Source of the DNA: an uncultured Lachnospiraceae bacterium
GTDB lineage: Bacteria > Bacillota > Clostridia > Lachnospirales > Lachnospiraceae
Direction of reading: 5' to 3'
Length of the DNA stretch: 8,974 nucleotides
Assembly (NCBI GenBank): GCA_958426095.1
Contig: CATZYB010000108.1
Span: 1-8,974 of the forward strand
In this document: piece after piece, positions 6,829-8,974 of the stretch
How positions within the stretch are numbered: position 1 is the first letter of the stretch
How the letters are laid out: the number at the start of each line of letters is the position of its first letter
Notes under the pieces: model-generated
What the model was told of the DNA's origin: nothing
Databases searched by the model: none
The model's input: the letters and a program-made list of their open reading frames with translations, nothing else
Made by a program: the position numbers and the translations under genes

Positions 6829-6857
6829 ATGATAAATGATTTACGTGAAAAAGTCAA
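6829..6857 (-). promoter_or_regulatory. Sigma-A-type promoter of the ABC transporter operon
   Basis: -35 TTGACT (6857-6852), exactly 17 bp, -10 TATCAT (6834-6829): five of six consensus matches in each box. The -35 begins 5 nt after the plsY stop codon. Predicted start about 6822, leader about 57 nt. Confidence 0.75.
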
Positions 6858-6862
6858 TTCTT

Positions 6863-7492
6863 TTAGCCTTTTTTCTTGCGTTCGAACCGGTTTTCATTGC
6901 CATTCATCAGCCGTTTGATATTTTCACGATGACGCATCCAGGCCATCAGCCAAAATATAACGCTGACGCCAAACAAATGCCACTCTCCCGGATACAGGAT
7001 GAGGACACACACGGGAAAAGCCAGGCTCATATAAAGAGAACCGACGGACACATAACGTGTTATAAAAAAGATGATCAAAAAACCGATAATACCGATCAAG
7101 CCGATCCTGAGATCCAGTGCCAGCATGACGCCGGAAGTTACGGCAATACCCTTACCGCCCTTGAATTTCAAATAGAAGGGATAATTATGCCCAAGGGCAA
7201 CTCCAAGTCCTGTATATGCCAGAAGGAGCTGAAAACTCAATGCCGGCACGAGCAGATGTCCATATACCAGATATTTGACTAATAATATAGCGATGATCGC
7301 TTTTAATGCGTCGCCAAGATAGGTGATATATCCGGCTTTCTTTCCAAGAACCCTCAGGGTATTTGTTGTTCCGGCATTTCCGCTGCCGTACTGGCGGATA
7401 TCAATTCCATGGCACTTACCGTAAATATAACCGGTCTGGAAGCACCCGAAAACGTATCCGATGAAAAGGCAAAGAATGATATCTCTCAGCAT
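6863..7492 (-). CDS. plsY: Glycerol-3-phosphate acyltransferase PlsY (acyl-phosphate dependent)
   Basis: Integral membrane enzyme, 209 residues, that transfers the acyl group of acyl-phosphate (made by PlsX) to glycerol-3-phosphate, giving lysophosphatidic acid in the first step of phospholipid synthesis. All three conserved cytoplasmic motifs are seen: GSGNAGTTNTLR (36-47), GHNYPFYLKFKGGKG (101-115), and T-R-Y-V-S (145-149) in motif 3. Hydrophobic segments at about 5-22, 62-77, 82-100, 118-143, 152-168 and 173-186 fit the multi-pass PlsY topology. The C-terminus is short and very basic (NRFERKKKG). The ATG lies 2 nt after the der stop codon, with its ribosome binding site (AAGGA, about 9 nt upstream) inside the end of der, so the two are almost certainly co-transcribed. 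gpsA, which supplies the substrate and often follows plsY in Clostridia, is absent here. Confidence 0.97.
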   Translation of the reverse strand: MLRDIILCLFIGYVFGCFQTGYIYGKCHGIDIRQYGSGNAGTTNTLRVLGKKAGYITYLGDALKAIIAILLVKYLVYGHLLVPALSFQLLLAYTGLGVALGHNYPFYLKFKGGKGIAVTSGVMLALDLRIGLIGIIGFLIIFFITRYVSVGSLYMSLAFPVCVLILYPGEWHLFGVSVIFWLMAWMRHRENIKRLMNGNENRFERKKKG

Positions 7493-7494
7493 CT

Positions 7495-8823
7495 CTATTT
7501 ATCCTTATCCTTTCTCTCTCGAATAATAAACTTGAGCGGTGTACCGCGGAAACCAAAGGCCTCGCGTATTTTATTTTCGATATACCGTGTATAGGAAAAA
7601 TGGGTCAATTCCTTATCATTGACAAAAATAACAAAAGTCGGCGGTTTCACGGCCACCTGCGTAATATAATACAATTTCAGACGGCGCCCTTTGTCAGACG
7701 GCGGCTGTTTTAAGGCGACGGCTTCTGCCATGATTTCATTCAATACACCCGTACCGATTCTCATAGAATGGTTCTGGATGACCATATCGATCAATTCATA
7801 GAGCTTTGTGATGCGCTGTCCCGTCATGGCCGAAATAAAAATCAGCTCTGCATAAGGCATGTAGGCCAAAGTATCGCGGATTTTTTTCGTATAATCATAA
7901 ATGGTCTTATCATTTTTAACGACAGCGTCCCATTTATTAACGGCGATAATAACCCCCTTGCCCCGTTCGTGGGCAATTCCTGCAATCTTTGCGTCCTGCT
8001 CGGTGACGCCCTCGGTTGCATCAATCATTAAAATAACGATATTTGCCCGTTCAACGGCAGATACGGCCCGAATAATGCTGTACCGTTCCAAATCCTCTTT
8101 AATCTTGCTTTTACGCCGGATTCCGGCCGTATCAATAAAGACATATTCCTGACCGTTAAATTTAACGACCGTATCAATGGCATCCCGGGTCGTTCCGGCA
8201 ATATTTGAAACAATGGAACGCTGATTTCCGCAGAGCTTATTAATGAGAGATGATTTCCCCACATTTGGTTTTCCGATAATGGCAATCCTCGGCCGCTCAT
8301 CTTCTTCCTCTTCGGCAGAGCCATCAGGAAAATGCCGGACGACTTCATCCAGCATATCGCCAAGGCCAAGCTGGGAAGCGGCGGAAATACCAAATGGATC
8401 GCCAATACCCAGATTATAAAATTCATAAATATCCGCTTCATATTTCTGGAAACTATCCACTTTATTGACGGCCAGAACAATGGGTTTACCTGATCTTCTG
8501 AGCATGTCAGCCACTTTGTAATCGGCATCAATGACACCTTGCTGAACATCTGTAACAAAAATAATGACGTCTGCGGTGGCAATGGCGATTTCTGCCTGCT
8601 CACGCATACTGGATAAGATCAGATCCTTACTCTCCGGTTCAATACCACCGGTATCAACCATCGTAAACTGCTTGTCCAACCAGGTGACTTCCGCATAAAT
8701 GCGGTCCCTGGTAACTCCCGGCGTATCCTTCACAATGGATATCCTACGCCCGGCCAAAACATTAAATAATGTGGATTTTCCCACATTCGGTCGGCCTACA
8801 ACGGCCACAATTGGTTTACTCAT
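7495..8823 (-). CDS. der: Ribosome-assembly GTPase Der (EngA)
   Basis: Essential double GTPase (442 residues) needed for maturation of the 50S ribosomal subunit; cytoplasmic. First G domain: P-loop GRPNVGKST (10-18), TPGVTRD switch I (34-40), DTGG (57-60), NKVD (120-123). An acidic linker (SAEEEEDERP, 169-178) leads to the second G domain: GKPNVGKSS (184-192), TTRD (211-214), DTAG (231-234), NKWD (296-299) and SAMTG (331-335). The C-terminal KH-like domain covers about 352-442, ending with the FRGTPLKFIIRERK block typical of Der. Length is normal for the family and nothing is missing. The ATG is preceded by AAAAAGGAG at about 8 nt. It follows the DUF512 gene after 44 nt and abuts plsY, a common Clostridial order. 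Confidence 0.99.
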   Translation of the reverse strand: MSKPIVAVVGRPNVGKSTLFNVLAGRRISIVKDTPGVTRDRIYAEVTWLDKQFTMVDTGGIEPESKDLILSSMREQAEIAIATADVIIFVTDVQQGVIDADYKVADMLRRSGKPIVLAVNKVDSFQKYEADIYEFYNLGIGDPFGISAASQLGLGDMLDEVVRHFPDGSAEEEEDERPRIAIIGKPNVGKSSLINKLCGNQRSIVSNIAGTTRDAIDTVVKFNGQEYVFIDTAGIRRKSKIKEDLERYSIIRAVSAVERANIVILMIDATEGVTEQDAKIAGIAHERGKGVIIAVNKWDAVVKNDKTIYDYTKKIRDTLAYMPYAELIFISAMTGQRITKLYELIDMVIQNHSMRIGTGVLNEIMAEAVALKQPPSDKGRRLKLYYITQVAVKPPTFVIFVNDKELTHFSYTRYIENKIREAFGFRGTPLKFIIRERKDKDK

Positions 8824-8840
8824 ATATATTAATCTCCTTT

Positions 8841-8852
8841 TTGCAGCAACGC
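8841..8852. promoter_or_regulatory. Degenerate copy of the ABC-operon palindrome in the der leader
   Basis: Minus strand GCGTTGCTGCAA matches 11 of 12 positions of GCGTTGCTTCAA in the ABC operon palindrome. It contains the small palindrome TTGCTGCAA, shares the same centre base, and lies directly after a TATAAT. A shared operator is possible; chance similarity is not excluded. Confidence 0.25.
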
Positions 8853-8858
8853 ATTATA
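8853..8858 (-). promoter_or_regulatory. Possible -10 element (TATAAT) upstream of der
   Basis: Perfect TATAAT about 30 nt before the der ATG, just after the DUF512 stop. No convincing -35 at 16-18 bp (TTGTAC occurs at 20 bp). It may be an internal promoter in a unit otherwise transcribed from upstream. Confidence 0.3.
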
Positions 8859-8867
8859 CAAATCTTA

Positions 8868-8974
8868 TCAGTTTGATTGTACAATACGAATCGAAACTTG
8901 TAAAGTTTTTTCAATTTCCGTCACATGAACATCGTCCATAAGAACATCTTCACCACTGCGTAGTCCATTGACCG
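8868..8974 (-). CDS. C-terminal end of a DUF512 / TIGR03279-type protein (5' part outside window)
   Basis: Only the last 34 codons are in the window; the first complete codon is at 8972-8970. The peptide contains SGEDVLMDDVHVTEIEKTLQ and ends SIRIVQSN. It resembles the usual end of DUF512 proteins (roughly GEELFLDD.T..DLEKELG.PV.VV), which are PDZ-containing radical SAM-like proteins of unknown function commonly encoded just upstream of der in Clostridia. Both the peptide and the position support the call, but no catalytic motif is visible in so short a piece. The stop codon lies 44 nt before the der start. Confidence 0.72.
   Translation of the reverse strand, partial: VNGLRSGEDVLMDDVHVTEIEKTLQVSIRIVQSN

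Noticed and set aside
6765..6862. T-box or other riboswitch before the transporter operon
   Set aside because: The predicted leader is only about 57 nt with a single 8-bp hairpin; no T-box sequence, specifier loop or antiterminator pair is present.
6836..7282. 148-codon plus-strand frame antisense to plsY
   Set aside because: It opposes the intact plsY coding sequence and starts in its promoter-side intergenic region without a ribosome binding site.
8028..8603. 191-codon open frame in a second minus-strand frame of der
   Set aside because: Shadow of der; the der frame carries all G motifs in order, while this one has no domain.
8876..8885. 10-bp palindrome ATTGTACAAT near the DUF512 stop codon
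   Set aside because: Short, AT-rich and inside the last codons of the DUF512 gene; expected by chance.
1..8974. CRISPR array, insertion sequence, prophage or tRNA genes
   Set aside because: No regularly spaced direct repeats, transposase or integrase motifs, terminal inverted repeats or cloverleaf sequences were seen on either strand.

Overview
This is a low-GC Firmicute chromosome segment, most likely from a Clostridia/Lachnospiraceae-type gut anaerobe. The case rests on gene order (DUF512 gene-der-plsY, and TIGR03960 radical SAM-DUF2344-RNase E/G), strong AAGGAGG-type ribosome binding sites, a threonine/alanine/glutamate-rich lipoprotein linker, and a TrpXYZ-type ABC transporter. No phage, insertion sequence, CRISPR array, tRNA or rRNA is visible. 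Every supported gene is on the minus strand, so transcription runs from right to left.

Right end (8974 to 6863): the last 34 codons of a DUF512 protein, then der (two-domain ribosome-assembly GTPase), then plsY (glycerol-3-phosphate acyltransferase) only 2 nt after der. These look like one housekeeping unit. gpsA, often the next gene in Clostridia, is not there.

Middle (6857 to 3829): a self-contained ABC import operon with a near-consensus promoter just after plsY, a palindrome at the predicted transcription start, a substrate-binding lipoprotein, an intercistronic hairpin with a T-run, a permease, an ATPase and a terminal hairpin. The family is the one that includes TrpXYZ tryptophan/tyrosine importers. 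The leader (about 57 nt) is too short for a T-box, so the substrate is unsettled.

Left part (3828 to 1): a 90-residue single-pass membrane protein of unknown function whose start codon touches the ABC operon's terminator. It is followed by a tightly overlapping three-gene unit: a radical SAM enzyme (TIGR03960) with a second cysteine cluster at its C-terminus, its DUF2344 partner starting from TTG inside the end of the radical SAM gene, and an RNase E/G-family ribonuclease (ATGA overlap) cut off by the window edge just after the first catalytic aspartate. In relatives this unit is commonly followed by rplU-rpmA, so RNA processing and ribosome biogenesis is the likely theme at both ends.

I did not find a clearly new system. 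The points most worth checking are the palindrome at the ABC promoter and its degenerate counterpart in the der leader, the terminator/start-codon junction at 3828-3874, the identity of the 90-residue protein, and the Cys-rich tail of the radical SAM enzyme.
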